A DNA stretch of 64,000 bases. Source: Nocardia amamiensis. GTDB taxonomy: Bacteria > Actinomycetota > Actinomycetes > Mycobacteriales > Mycobacteriaceae. This document shows, in pieces, positions 48,777-57,289 of the stretch. Numbering within the stretch: position 1 is the first letter of the stretch; each line of letters begins with the position of its first letter. The position numbers and the translations under genes are program-made. Where the stretch lies: contig NZ_JADLQX010000009.1 of NCBI RefSeq assembly GCF_015477605.1, forward strand, positions 177,831-241,830, given 5' to 3'. The notes below the pieces were generated by a model that did no database searches, had not been told where the DNA came from, and saw only the letters and a list, made by a program, of their open reading frames with translations.

Positions 48777-49709
48777 TCAAGCCGAATTTCGCTGCACCCA
48801 GTTACGCGGGTCGATCCCGGGCATGCTCGGCCGCCCGCTGCTGACCAGTTCGTGCTCCCGCTTGGAGAGCAACTTGTAGACCGGCGCGCTGGGTCCGGCC
48901 AGCGTGCCGCGCAGCACCGGCGGCACCAGCGGAACCGAGACGTGCGCGGTGCGGACTGCCCGCGTCAGCGCCTGGTAGGCGACCTGCTCGGCCACACCCC
49001 AGCGCATCCCGTACATCCGCCGGATGCGCGGCGGCAGGCTGCCCTGGACCAGCAGATAGAACGCGGAGGTGACCTGATGCAACGGCACACCCTGCGAGTA
49101 GGGCACCCGCTGACCGGCCAGGTAGGAGCCCACCAGCCGCGCCTCGTCGGTGAGGAACACCTCGTCCGAGGCGAGGTAGCCGTCGAAGTAGGCGCGGAAG
49201 TCCTGGTAGCTGCCCGGCGCCGCGTCCGAGGGCATGCCGAACAGCTCGGCCCAGCGCACATAGTCCTGGTAGAGCGCCTCGCGCTCGCCGTCGGTCATGG
49301 TGCGCACCAGCAGGTCGTACATCACCTCGGCCGAGTCGAAGGTGAACGCCATCGTCATGAACATCAGGTGTGGGTCGAGCGCGGAGTACCGCGTGCCCGC
49401 CGGATGCTGGGCGCCCGCCTCCTCGGGCAGCGCGCCACGCACCTTGACGTGCTTCTTCCTGGTGAACGCCAGCGCGCGGTCGGCCTCGGCCTTGCTGCCG
49501 AGGAACACCGCCTCGAACAGGTGCCCGGTCAGCGCCAGCCGGGTGTAGGGCGTCATCCGATGCTCGGTGTTCTCCGCGGTGCCGACGTAGAGCAGCGGAT
49601 GCACCGCGCCGACGACCAGGGCGCGCAAACCGTAGGTGAGTCCTACAACGCGCTTGCTCATCACCCGCCGAATCATCGAGTGATCGCTGAAATAGCCGGG
49701 CTCGGACAT
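48777..49709 (-). CDS. MpaB/latex-clearing-protein-type oxygenase (DUF2236)
   Basis: 310 residues. The pattern RMTPYTRLALTGHLFEAVFL and HLMFMTMAFTFDSAEVMYDL with conserved His and Asp/Glu residues belongs to the DUF2236 family of heme-dependent oxygenases, which includes MpaB and rubber oxygenase. No signal peptide, so probably cytoplasmic. The ATG at 49709 was chosen for its GAGGAGGC site; an in-frame ATG 36 bp upstream is less likely. It is the first gene of the run with trpS. The substrate is unknown. Confidence 0.82.
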   Translation of the reverse strand: MSEPGYFSDHSMIRRVMSKRVVGLTYGLRALVVGAVHPLLYVGTAENTEHRMTPYTRLALTGHLFEAVFLGSKAEADRALAFTRKKHVKVRGALPEEAGAQHPAGTRYSALDPHLMFMTMAFTFDSAEVMYDLLVRTMTDGEREALYQDYVRWAELFGMPSDAAPGSYQDFRAYFDGYLASDEVFLTDEARLVGSYLAGQRVPYSQGVPLHQVTSAFYLLVQGSLPPRIRRMYGMRWGVAEQVAYQALTRAVRTAHVSVPLVPPVLRGTLAGPSAPVYKLLSKREHELVSSGRPSMPGIDPRNWVQRNSA

Positions 49710-50106
49710 CGCCGCCTCCTCGTCAAGAGCATCTGGCAATAGCATCTACCAGAATTCCAATTCTGGCAAGAGTCTCTGCCAGAATTGGAACGCACCTGAC
49801 CTTGCCCATATACGGACTGCACACGGCCACCGAGCCCGTTCGCGAGCCACAATCGGACACTGCGCCTCGGTTGCGCAGCGACATTCGACGCGCCAAGCGT
49901 TGGTGAAATCACTCCGATTGCGGACCGCGTAAGCACATCGGCCGAATCCCCGATTTCGAGCGCAGCGAGACCTATGCCGGTTTGCGGCCCGGCTCGCGTC
50001 CGAGCGGCCGACGCGCAAGCGACGAAGTCGCAAGCGGCGGTCGCTCGGACGCGAGCCATAGGTGGGCCGCGCACACGCCGAGCCGAAGGCGCGGCAAAAT
50101 AACACA
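49710..50106. other. Divergent intergenic region, half filled by repeat copy A
   Basis: 397 bp between the MpaB-like gene and a TetR gene. The half next to TetR is the intergenic repeat described at 49905-50105. The half next to the MpaB-like gene (49710-49900) is relatively A/T-rich near its start codon and shows a short direct repeat of the type ttctggca/ttctgcca-like words (49740-49790), perhaps an operator. No gene is supported. Confidence 0.5.
49905..50105 (-). repeat. About 200-bp intergenic repeat, copy A
   Basis: Its reverse complement aligns along its length with 53508-53705. Inside is a perfect 16-bp inverted repeat, ggctcgcgtccgagcg at 49991-50006 and its complement at 50042-50057, with a smaller hairpin (GCGAC-GAA-GTCGC) in the loop. 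There is no coding capacity. It ends at the start codon of the TetR gene, so the TetR promoter lies inside it. It looks like a non-autonomous dispersed element. Confidence 0.75.
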
Positions 50107-50760
50107 GTGACTGCGCAACGAACTTACGGCGGGATATCCGCTCAGGAGCGCCGGGCGCAGCGGCGCGTGGCGTTGCTGGAGGCGGCGCTGGAGATCATCG
50201 GGACCGAGGGGCTGGAGAAACTGACCGTCTCGGGGCTGTGCGCGCGGGCCGGGTTGAACGAGCGGTACTACTACGAGAATTTCGACAGCCGTGATGCCGT
50301 ACTCGCCGCCCTGATCGACAAGATCGCCGAGGAACTGGCGGACGCCATCCTCGCGGCCGTGCGCGCCGCCCAGGACGGATCCGTCCGGACGCCGGACACC
50401 CGCGCCACCGCGCATGCCGCGATCACCGCGGGCGTGCACCTGCTCACCGACGACCCACGTAAAGCGAAGGTCGCGCTGGTCGCGGGCATGGCGACGCCGG
50501 AACTGCGCGCCCGCACCACCGAAACGGTGCGCGTGTTCGCGCGAATGGTGGCCGCGGAAGGCATCGACTTCTACCGGATCGGTGCCGCCGCCCCGGACCC
50601 GGCGATCGACTTCCGTGCCATGTATCTGGTCGGGGGGCTGGTGCAGACGCTGACCGCCTGGCTACACGGCGATCTGGAGCTCAGCCGCGACGAACTGATC
50701 GAGCACACCGTCGAGGTGTTCGTCCTGCTCGGCGAGGATCTGGCGAGCAAACTGCGGTGA
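50107..50760 (+). CDS. TetR family transcriptional regulator
   Basis: 217 residues from the GTG at 50107. The N-terminal HTH (about 15-60) is ALEIIGTEGLEKLTVSGLCA followed by RAGLNERYYYENFDSRDAVL. The C-terminal domain is typical of TetR proteins without assignable ligand. It diverges from the MpaB-like gene; with only the repeat element between them, that gene is a natural target. The barstar-type gene downstream is convergent. Confidence 0.85.
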   Translation: MTAQRTYGGISAQERRAQRRVALLEAALEIIGTEGLEKLTVSGLCARAGLNERYYYENFDSRDAVLAALIDKIAEELADAILAAVRAAQDGSVRTPDTRATAHAAITAGVHLLTDDPRKAKVALVAGMATPELRARTTETVRVFARMVAAEGIDFYRIGAAAPDPAIDFRAMYLVGGLVQTLTAWLHGDLELSRDELIEHTVEVFVLLGEDLASKLR

Positions 50761-50770
50761 GCGCCGGGCG

Positions 50771-51265
50771 TTACATTCGCAGCGACACGTCCTGGAGGTC
50801 GGGCGCGTCACCTTGCAGGACGACCCGAAAGAGCACGTCGCGCCGCGACCAATAGGCCGCGCAATCGCGCATCGCCTCGGCGAACCAGTCGCGTTCGACC
50901 AGTTCATCGGTGAGCAACCCGGCCGAGTCGCGCACCACGGCAACGTATCCGGCCGCTTCGCCGATGAAGTCGTCCAAGTCGCGCAGGCATTCGTCGAACG
51001 CGTCCTTGTTCTCACCGAAGTAGTACGGGAACTGGAACGCGGCGGCGAACTCGTCGAAAACCCGCGCTGTGGTGGGCATCTTCGTGCCGCGTACCTCGCG
51101 CACCAGATATCCCGAAGGCGCCCGGTCGCGCACCGCGCTGAACTCGGCGGCGTCGAGCGCGAGGGTTCCGAACGTGACGCCGGGCGGAGCCAGCGCGGGG
51201 CTGGGCAGTACGTCCTCCGCGTCGGGACGGGCAAGGAACTGCGACAGCGTGACGGTCTTTGTCAT
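50771..51265 (-). CDS. Barstar-type ribonuclease inhibitor
   Basis: 164 residues. The core FQFPYYFGENKDAFDECLRD (about residues 79-98) is the barstar signature (P-x-Y-F-G-x-N-x-D-A), and the acidic following helix would block a ribonuclease active site. The N-terminal 70 residues are extra compared with barstar itself. Its ATG overlaps the stop codon of the ribonuclease gene by one base (TGATG), so it is translationally coupled to its presumed target. It should act in the cytoplasm as immunity or as a safeguard. Confidence 0.88.
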   Translation of the reverse strand: MTKTVTLSQFLARPDAEDVLPSPALAPPGVTFGTLALDAAEFSAVRDRAPSGYLVREVRGTKMPTTARVFDEFAAAFQFPYYFGENKDAFDECLRDLDDFIGEAAGYVAVVRDSAGLLTDELVERDWFAEAMRDCAAYWSRRDVLFRVVLQGDAPDLQDVSLRM

Positions 51266-51744
51266 CAGCGCATCCTCGTGAAGGTCTTGTAGTGGTCGCC
51301 GGTGTACCAGGCCGAGCCGTCGCTGCCGGTGACGATGCGTTCGGCGTCGCGGGATCGTCCGGGTTGCTTCGGGTTGACGTCCCATTCCTGGTAGGTGATC
51401 GGCTTACCAGTGGAGTCGGTCGCGGGCAGGTCGCCGCCGCGGTTCATCCAGCGTTCGCCACCCTTGGTGCCGGGGGCGTTCGCCGAGTCGGGCCAGCGGC
51501 CCGCATCGATCTCCCGCAGCGTGGCGTAGGCGCGCTGCGGGACACCGGCCGCGTGGGTGACCGGGGACGCGCTGTCCACGCCGCGCGGCACGGCGACGGA
51601 CGCGGCGGCGCTGCTCGTAGTGGGACCGACTGAGGAGGTGGTGACCTCCGTGCCGCCGCGCAGGGCGAGCACCGCGACGATCAGCGCGAGCGCGACCGCC
51701 CCGATGACGCCGAGGCCGCGAATCATCTTCGGAGAAAGGTTCAT
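51265..51744 (-). CDS. Secreted or membrane-anchored RNase Sa/barnase-type ribonuclease
   Basis: 159 residues. A hydrophobic helix at about 11-28 (signal or anchor), a Ser/Thr-rich spacer, then a microbial ribonuclease fold like Streptomyces RNase Sa. Catalytic Glu120 (YQEW), Arg136 (AERIV) and His151 (GDHYKTF) are all present with family spacing. It cleaves RNA after guanosine. The ATG at 51744 overlaps the stop of the nuclease gene (ATGA). Two of three genes in this operon are nucleases, and the third is the inhibitor. Confidence 0.9.
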   Translation of the reverse strand: MNLSPKMIRGLGVIGAVALALIVAVLALRGGTEVTTSSVGPTTSSAAASVAVPRGVDSASPVTHAAGVPQRAYATLREIDAGRWPDSANAPGTKGGERWMNRGGDLPATDSTGKPITYQEWDVNPKQPGRSRDAERIVTGSDGSAWYTGDHYKTFTRMR

Positions 51745-52517
51745 CGGTACTGCACCGTGACGGGCGAGTGGTCCGACCAGCGCTGATCGTAGGCGGCCGC
51801 GCGATCCACCACCGCCGCTTTGGCGCGGGTGGCGAGATCGCCTCGGGCCAGGTGGTAGTCGATGCGCCATCCGCTGTCGTTGTCGAACGCGCGACCGCGG
51901 TAGGACCACCAGCTGTACGGACCGTCCACGCCGGGATGCAGCCCGCGCACCACGTCGACGTAGCCCGCGGCCAGCAGCTCATCGATCCAGGCGCGCTCCT
52001 GCGGCAGGAACCCGGCCGATTTCAGGTTGCCCTTCCAGTTCTTCAGATCGCGCTCGGTATGCGCGATGTTCCAGTCCCCCGCCACCACGAAATCTCCGGT
52101 CCGCGCGGTCAGGTAGGCGCCGAGCTCGGCCATGAAGCGGTACTTCTCATCCTGGCGCACGGTGCCCGCGTCGCCGGAGTGCACGTACACACTCGCGACT
52201 GTGATGTCGTCGAACTCGGCCTCGACGTAGCGGCCCGCGGCTCCGAACTCGATGCTGCCGAAGCCGATTCGCACAGCACGCGGTGCGCGCCTGGACAGGA
52301 TGCCGACACCGGCGCGCCCCTTGGACTCCGGCTCGGCGTGCGACAGCTGCCATCCCGCGTCGAGCGCGGGCGCCAGCGCGGCCCGCACCTGCTCGTCGGT
52401 GGCGCGCGTTTCCTGCACGCAGACGATGTCGGCCTCGGTCACCGCGAGCCAGGCGAGCAGGCCCTTGCCCGCGGCCGCGCGGACACCGTTCACGTTCACT
52501 GTCGAGATGTAGGGCAC
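51741..52517 (-). CDS. xthA: Exonuclease III/AP endonuclease family protein
   Basis: 258 residues. Motifs of the exonuclease III-type endonuclease/exonuclease/phosphatase fold: NVNGVRAA, VQETRA (metal-binding Glu), AGDWNIAH (Asp, Asn) and WSDHSPV (Asp-His). It would act on abasic sites or 3' ends in DNA repair. The start is the GTG at 52517. First gene of the operon with the ribonuclease and its inhibitor; the end overlaps the next start by ATGA. Confidence 0.9.
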   Translation of the reverse strand: MPYISTVNVNGVRAAAGKGLLAWLAVTEADIVCVQETRATDEQVRAALAPALDAGWQLSHAEPESKGRAGVGILSRRAPRAVRIGFGSIEFGAAGRYVEAEFDDITVASVYVHSGDAGTVRQDEKYRFMAELGAYLTARTGDFVVAGDWNIAHTERDLKNWKGNLKSAGFLPQERAWIDELLAAGYVDVVRGLHPGVDGPYSWWSYRGRAFDNDSGWRIDYHLARGDLATRAKAAVVDRAAAYDQRWSDHSPVTVQYR

Positions 52518-52585
52518 TCCTCGACCGTACAATGCTGGTCTGATGAAGTCCCCCGGACACCGCCGTCCAGGAAGGGGTGAAGACG

Positions 52586-53506
52586 ATGTCGTCCGACGCC
52601 TCCAAGTCCTCCTCCGCCGCCGATCGCCCCGGCGCCCCCGCACGAACCGCCGCCGCACGCGGGTCCGCTAAGGCGCCGAACCCGCTCCAGCCGATCAAGG
52701 CTCTGCACGTCGGTTCCGGTGACCCGCTGCTGTTGCTGCACGGATTCATGATGTCGCCGCACTGCTGGGAACAGACCGCGGCGCGGCTGGCGACGCACTG
52801 CGAGGTGTTCGCGCCCGCGTTCGCGGGTCACTGGGGCGGGGCACCCCTGGACGGCCGGCCCGTCGACGTGCAGTTCCTCGCCGACCGGGTCTGCGATCAG
52901 CTCGACGAATTGGGCTGGCGCACCTGCCATATCGCGGGCAATTCACTCGGCGGCTGGGTCGGCGTCGAACTCGCCCGGCGCGGGCGCGCCCGCACGCTGA
53001 CGCTGATCGCGCCCGCGGGCGGCTGGCACGGGCCCTCGCTGACTCAGGTACGGATCAACCTGAAATTCCTCTCCATGGTTCCGCTCATCGAGATCGGCAA
53101 GCTCCTGGGGGGATTTGCGGCTCGCAATCCACTCGTCCAGCGCATCGCCCTGCTCCCGCTGAGCAAGCACCCGTCCGCGGTGTCGCGGCGCGACGCCGCC
53201 GCCGCCATCACGGCCGCGCTGAACTGCCCGGTCATGCTTCCGATGATCATCAGCGCGCTGCGTGCGCCGGGACAGGACGACCTGTCCACGCTGCGGACGC
53301 CGGTCCGGCTGCTGCTGTCGGAGTACGACCGGGTGATCCCCAACCGCGTCTACGCCCGCCGCTACCTGAAGGAACTCCCCCAATCCGCCGACCGCATCCT
53401 GGTCAACGGCGTCGGCCACGTGCCCATGCTCGAGGCGCCCGACCGCATCGCCACCCTCATCGCCGAGCACGTCTACGCCAGCCGCACCCGCTTGCGCGCG
53501 ATCTGA
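52586..53506 (+). CDS. Alpha/beta hydrolase
   Basis: 306 residues from the ATG at 52586 (GGAAGGGG upstream). An Ala/Ser-rich leader of about 35 residues precedes the fold. LLLHGFMMSPHCW is the oxyanion-hole region, IAGNSLGGWVGVE gives nucleophile Ser120, SEYDRVIP the Asp and NGVGHVPMLE the His. Substrate unknown. It is divergent from xthA with a 68-bp gap; the stop codon is followed directly by repeat copy B. Confidence 0.88.
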   Translation: MSSDASKSSSAADRPGAPARTAAARGSAKAPNPLQPIKALHVGSGDPLLLLHGFMMSPHCWEQTAARLATHCEVFAPAFAGHWGGAPLDGRPVDVQFLADRVCDQLDELGWRTCHIAGNSLGGWVGVELARRGRARTLTLIAPAGGWHGPSLTQVRINLKFLSMVPLIEIGKLLGGFAARNPLVQRIALLPLSKHPSAVSRRDAAAAITAALNCPVMLPMIISALRAPGQDDLSTLRTPVRLLLSEYDRVIPNRVYARRYLKELPQSADRILVNGVGHVPMLEAPDRIATLIAEHVYASRTRLRAI

Positions 53507-53507
53507 G

Positions 53508-53705
53508 CTGTGTTGGATTGGCAGCGCCTGCGGCGCTGCGTGCTCGCGGCCCCCTCATGGCTCACGTCCGAGCGACCGCCGCTAGCGACTGTGTCGCGGA
53601 CGCGACGGCCAATCGGACGCGAGCCGGGCCGCGAACGGGCAATGCACGATCTCGCTGCGCTCGAAAGCGGGAGTTGTGCCGATGTGGTCGCGGGCAGGCG
53701 CGGCG
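53508..53705 (+). repeat. About 200-bp intergenic repeat, copy B
   Basis: Aligns with the reverse complement of 49905-50105, including blocks such as cgtccgagcgaccgccgct, cggacgcgagccgggccgc and tctcgctgcgctcgaaa. The internal inverted repeat is less perfect than in copy A. It begins immediately after the hydrolase stop codon. A terminator or REP-like role is possible. Confidence 0.75.
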
Positions 53706-53727
53706 TCGACACGCGCCCGTCCGGAGA

Positions 53728-54981
53728 TCACCGCGCGAGCAGGCCCTTGGCGATGTGGGTCACTTGAATCTCGTTGCTGCCCGCGTAGATCATCAGCGAC
53801 TTCGCGTCGCGGGCGAGCTGCTCGACGCGATATTCCGTCATGTACCCATTGCCGCCGAAGAGCTGCACCGCCTCCATGGCGACCTCGGTCGCCGCCTCGG
53901 ACGCGTACAGCTTCATCGCGGACGCTTCGGCGAGCGTCGGCGGCTTGCCCGCCTTGCCGCGCTCCAGCGTGTTGAACACCATGTTCTGCACGTTGATCCG
54001 CGCGATCTCCATTTTCGCCAGCTTCAGCTGGACCAGCTGGAACCGCCCGATCTCCTGGCCCCAGAGCTTGCGGCTCTTGGCGTACTCGACACACAGCCGA
54101 TGGCATTCGTTGATGATGCCCAGCGCCATGAAGGCCACGCCGATGCGCTCGGCGGTGAAACTGGAGCGGGCGCTCTCCCTGCCGTCGCCGCCCTTGTGCT
54201 CCTCGGTCTCGCCGAGCAGCCGGTCTCGCCCGACGCGCACGTTGTCGAAGAACAGCTCTCCAGTTGGTGAGGCGTGCAGCCCCATCTTCTTGAACGGCTT
54301 GCCCTGGGTGAGGCCGGGCATGCCCTTGTCGAGCACGAAGGTGAGCACCTTGCGTTCGCGCCTGTCCCCGCCCGCCCCGTCGTCGAGCTTCGCGTAGACG
54401 ATCATCACGTCGGCGTAGGGGCCGTTGGTGATGAAGGTCTTCTGACCGTTGAGCAGGTAGTCCTCGCCGTCGCGCTTGACGTAGGTCTTCATTCCGCCGA
54501 ACGCGTCCGAGCCGGAATCCGGTTCTGTGATCGCCCACGCGGCCACCTTCCGCATCGTGACGATGTCCGCCAGCCAGCGCTGCTTCTGCGCAGGCGTGCC
54601 GCGCGACATGATGGTGGTGGCGCCGAGGCCGATGCTCACCCCCAGCGCGGTCACCAAGCCCATGCACACCCCGGACAACTCGCTGATCAGCACCGCCATC
54701 AGCGATTCCTGTCCGGCGAACGGACTCGTCCTCGCTTTCTTCTCCGGCTTCGGCTCCCCCGCGGCGGCGGCCGCCGCTCGTTCCTCCTGCTTGGCCAGCA
54801 TCTTCTGCACGGCCTCGCCGCCCATGACGTCTATGCCGAACTCGGCGAACAGTTTGCGGATGATCGGGTACGGCGGCAGTTCGCCGCTGTCGAGCGCGTC
54901 CAGGTTGGGGCGGATCTCCTTGTCGATGAACGCCCGCACGGCATCACGGATCAGCAGATCGGTGTCGGACCATTCGAACAT
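53728..54981 (-). CDS. Acyl-CoA dehydrogenase
   Basis: 417 residues. FAD-dependent oxidation of an acyl-CoA to the 2-enoyl-CoA. Signature AAWAITEPDSGSDAF and the C-terminal LFGGNGYMTEYRVEQLARD are present. The Glu usually next to Gly-Thr near the end is Ala here (IYAGSNEI), while helix G has SFTAERIGVA with Glu at the isovaleryl-CoA dehydrogenase position, so the base is probably there. An Ala/Glu/Lys-rich insertion sits at about 70-95. Start ATG 54981. Last gene of the minus-strand operon, 27 bp after the SDR gene. Confidence 0.92.
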   Translation of the reverse strand: MFEWSDTDLLIRDAVRAFIDKEIRPNLDALDSGELPPYPIIRKLFAEFGIDVMGGEAVQKMLAKQEERAAAAAAGEPKPEKKARTSPFAGQESLMAVLISELSGVCMGLVTALGVSIGLGATTIMSRGTPAQKQRWLADIVTMRKVAAWAITEPDSGSDAFGGMKTYVKRDGEDYLLNGQKTFITNGPYADVMIVYAKLDDGAGGDRRERKVLTFVLDKGMPGLTQGKPFKKMGLHASPTGELFFDNVRVGRDRLLGETEEHKGGDGRESARSSFTAERIGVAFMALGIINECHRLCVEYAKSRKLWGQEIGRFQLVQLKLAKMEIARINVQNMVFNTLERGKAGKPPTLAEASAMKLYASEAATEVAMEAVQLFGGNGYMTEYRVEQLARDAKSLMIYAGSNEIQVTHIAKGLLAR

Positions 54982-55008
54982 CGTCGTTCTCCTCACGTTC
55001 CGCCGAGG

Positions 55009-55887
55009 TCAGGGCAGCCGGGCGGCGATGTCGTCGATCAGCCACGGGCCCTCGGTCTCGATGGTCTTTACATCGTGCCAACTGGCCAGCTCGGAGATCG
55101 CACCGCCCTGCACCGCGAACACTTTGCCGGTGATCGGGCAGGATTCCGCGGCCAGGTAGGCGACCAGCGGTGCGATATTTGCCGGGCTGAACGCGTCGAA
55201 TCCGCCGTCGGCGGCCGCCTCCGCCTCGGCCGCCATCATCTCGCCCATGCCGGGGGTCGCCAGTGTCAGCCGAGTGCGCGCGATCGGCGCGATCGCGTTG
55301 ACCCGCACGCCGTAGCGCGCCAGCTCGTCGGCGGCGACCAGGGTCAGCGCGGCGATCCCGGCCTTGGCCGCGCCGTAGTTCGCCTGGCCCGGATTCGGGA
55401 TTGTCGTGCCGGAGGCGGAAGCGGTGTTGATCACGGCGGCCTTGGGCTGATCGCCGGCCTTGGACTGCTGCTTCCAGTGGGCGGCGGCATGGTGCAGCAC
55501 GGCGGCATGGCCCTTGAGGTGCACGGCGATCACCGCATCCCACTGCGCCTCGGTCATGCCCGCGATGAAGGCGTCGCGCAGGATGCCCGCGTTGTTCACC
55601 ACGACGTCGAGCCCGCCGAATTCCGAAACCGCCTGGGCGACAAGCTTTTGCGCGCCGTCCCAGGTGGCGACGTCGTCGGAGTTGGACACTGCTGTGCCGC
55701 CCGCCGCGACGATCTCGCGCACCACCTCCTGAGCGGGCCCGGAGTCGGCGCCCTCGCCCGCATTGCTGCCGCCGAGGTCGTTGACGACCACCGCGGCGCC
55801 TTCCTTCGCGAACAGCAGCGCGTGCTCGCGGCCGATGCCGCGGCCCGCACCCGTGATGACGGCGACCCGTCCGGCCAGTGCGCCCAT
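55009..55887 (-). CDS. Short-chain dehydrogenase (17-beta-HSD type 4-like)
   Basis: 292 residues. Rossmann motif TGAGRGIGREHALLFA near residue 12, NNAG, Ser in NTASASG and YGAAK catalytic pair. The long N-terminal helix region and VVVNDLGGSNAGEGAD resemble the hydroxyacyl-CoA dehydrogenase part of peroxisomal multifunctional enzyme 2. It would oxidise the 3-hydroxyacyl-CoA produced by the MaoC hydratase next to it. AGGAGA precedes the ATG at 55887. Confidence 0.9.
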   Translation of the reverse strand: MGALAGRVAVITGAGRGIGREHALLFAKEGAAVVVNDLGGSNAGEGADSGPAQEVVREIVAAGGTAVSNSDDVATWDGAQKLVAQAVSEFGGLDVVVNNAGILRDAFIAGMTEAQWDAVIAVHLKGHAAVLHHAAAHWKQQSKAGDQPKAAVINTASASGTTIPNPGQANYGAAKAGIAALTLVAADELARYGVRVNAIAPIARTRLTLATPGMGEMMAAEAEAAADGGFDAFSPANIAPLVAYLAAESCPITGKVFAVQGGAISELASWHDVKTIETEGPWLIDDIAARLP

Positions 55888-55940
55888 GTGTTGTCTCCTG
55901 AAGTCGTTGGGTGGGGGCGGCGGAGTCCGTACCGCCGCTG

Positions 55941-56819
55941 TCAGTCGGCGATCTCGGCCAGCCCGTCGCTGAGCACGATGTCGTCGCCGCGCACGGTCTC
56001 GAACGCGTAGCTGGTCACGCCGCCGGCCGAAGCGGTCTTCCAGATCCGGGTCGTCAGATCGTCGCCGGGAAAGACCAGCTTGGCGAAGCGCACCGCGAAT
56101 CGCTTCATCCGGTGCACGTCCGACACCGCGACCTCGGTGAGCACCGCCCAGGATGCGAAGGCCATGGTGCACAGCCCGTGCGCGATGATGCCGGGCAGCC
56201 CGGCGTCCTTGGCGACCTGTTCGTCCAGGTGCAGCGGCACCGGGTCGCCGGAAGCCGGCGCGTAACGGAAGGTCTGGTCGTGGTCGACGTGCTGCGCCAC
56301 GACGGCGATGGGGTCTCGGCCGCGCAGCCGTTCGTCGAACTTGTGCACCGGAGCGGCTTCGCCGACCGTCTTGCCCGCATCGATATTGCGGAAGAACGCG
56401 GTCAGGTACTGATCGTTGACCGGTTCGCCTGTCTCGGTGCGGCATTCGATCCGGATGGTGATGGTCGTCCCGGTGGAGCGGCTGGTGTAGCCGACCGCCT
56501 TTGCGCGCGACACCAGCCGCTCACCCGGGCGAATCGCACGATGGAAGTGGAAGTCCTGCTCCCCGTGGACGACCCGGCCGAAGATGTCCATCGGCGCGAC
56601 ATCGATCACCGGCATCATAATGGCCTCGAAGACCGGGACGATGGCGAAGACCGGCGGGGCGACCGCGCCCTCGAGATGCGCCGCGATCGGATCGTTCGTC
56701 GCCGCGGCGTACTGCGCGATGCGCTCGGCGGTGACCTCGAAACGCTCTTCCTCGCACCAGGTCTCCAGTCCCGCGTCATCGAACTCGACCAGGCGGGCGA
56801 CGGTGGAATCGGATGTCAT
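55941..56819 (-). CDS. MaoC-type enoyl-CoA hydratase
   Basis: 292 residues, a double hotdog protein. The C-terminal half has the hydratase-2 motif (PLHLDEQVAKDAGLP, then GIIAHGLCTMA) with the catalytic Asp and His. Size and fold fit hydration of bulky 2-enoyl-CoA. Its ATG overlaps the stop of the SRPBCC gene (ATGA), so the two are translationally coupled; the SDR gene follows after 53 bp. Confidence 0.9.
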   Translation of the reverse strand: MTSDSTVARLVEFDDAGLETWCEEERFEVTAERIAQYAAATNDPIAAHLEGAVAPPVFAIVPVFEAIMMPVIDVAPMDIFGRVVHGEQDFHFHRAIRPGERLVSRAKAVGYTSRSTGTTITIRIECRTETGEPVNDQYLTAFFRNIDAGKTVGEAAPVHKFDERLRGRDPIAVVAQHVDHDQTFRYAPASGDPVPLHLDEQVAKDAGLPGIIAHGLCTMAFASWAVLTEVAVSDVHRMKRFAVRFAKLVFPGDDLTTRIWKTASAGGVTSYAFETVRGDDIVLSDGLAEIAD

Positions 56820-57250
56820 GCCGAGGCCAAGGCATCGAGTTGTGCCAGCGATCGGTCCAGCTGTTTGATGCCGTCCTTCTCCACCGCCTTGCCCAGCGCA
56901 CCCTTGATCAGCGCACCCTCGAAATCGCCGGACACCAGGATCGTGCTCCCGTCGCCGTTGGGCTGGATGTCGAAGGTGAATTCGGTCTTCACCCCCGCCA
57001 TACCGGTGCCACCCAGGGTCAGTCTGTGCGGCGCCGCCACCGAGACGATGGTCCACTCCAGCTTGTTCGCCATGCCCAGCATGACGATCTTGGCGACCAG
57101 CTTCGCGCCTTTACTCAGCACGGCGGGCGGCTCCTCCATGAACCGCTCATGGATGGTGAACCACTTGTCCCAGGTCTGCGGGTCGGAGACGACCGCCCAC
57201 AGCGCCTCGGGCGCGGCGTTCACGTTCTTGGTGGCTTCGATGTGTCCCAT
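56816..57250 (-). CDS. SRPBCC (polyketide cyclase/START-like) protein
   Basis: 144 residues. The start IEATKNVNAAPEALWAVVSD and the DKWFTIH helix are typical of the SRPBCC superfamily, whose members bind hydrophobic ligands in a deep pocket. No catalytic residues can be assigned. Placed between thiolase and MaoC genes in a degradation operon, it may carry or shield an acyl substrate; that is inference. Confidence 0.82.
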   Translation of the reverse strand: MGHIEATKNVNAAPEALWAVVSDPQTWDKWFTIHERFMEEPPAVLSKGAKLVAKIVMLGMANKLEWTIVSVAAPHRLTLGGTGMAGVKTEFTFDIQPNGDGSTILVSGDFEGALIKGALGKAVEKDGIKQLDRSLAQLDALASA

Positions 57251-57289
57251 GGGTCTTGTTCCTCGAATTATTTTGCGGCAGAGACAAAC

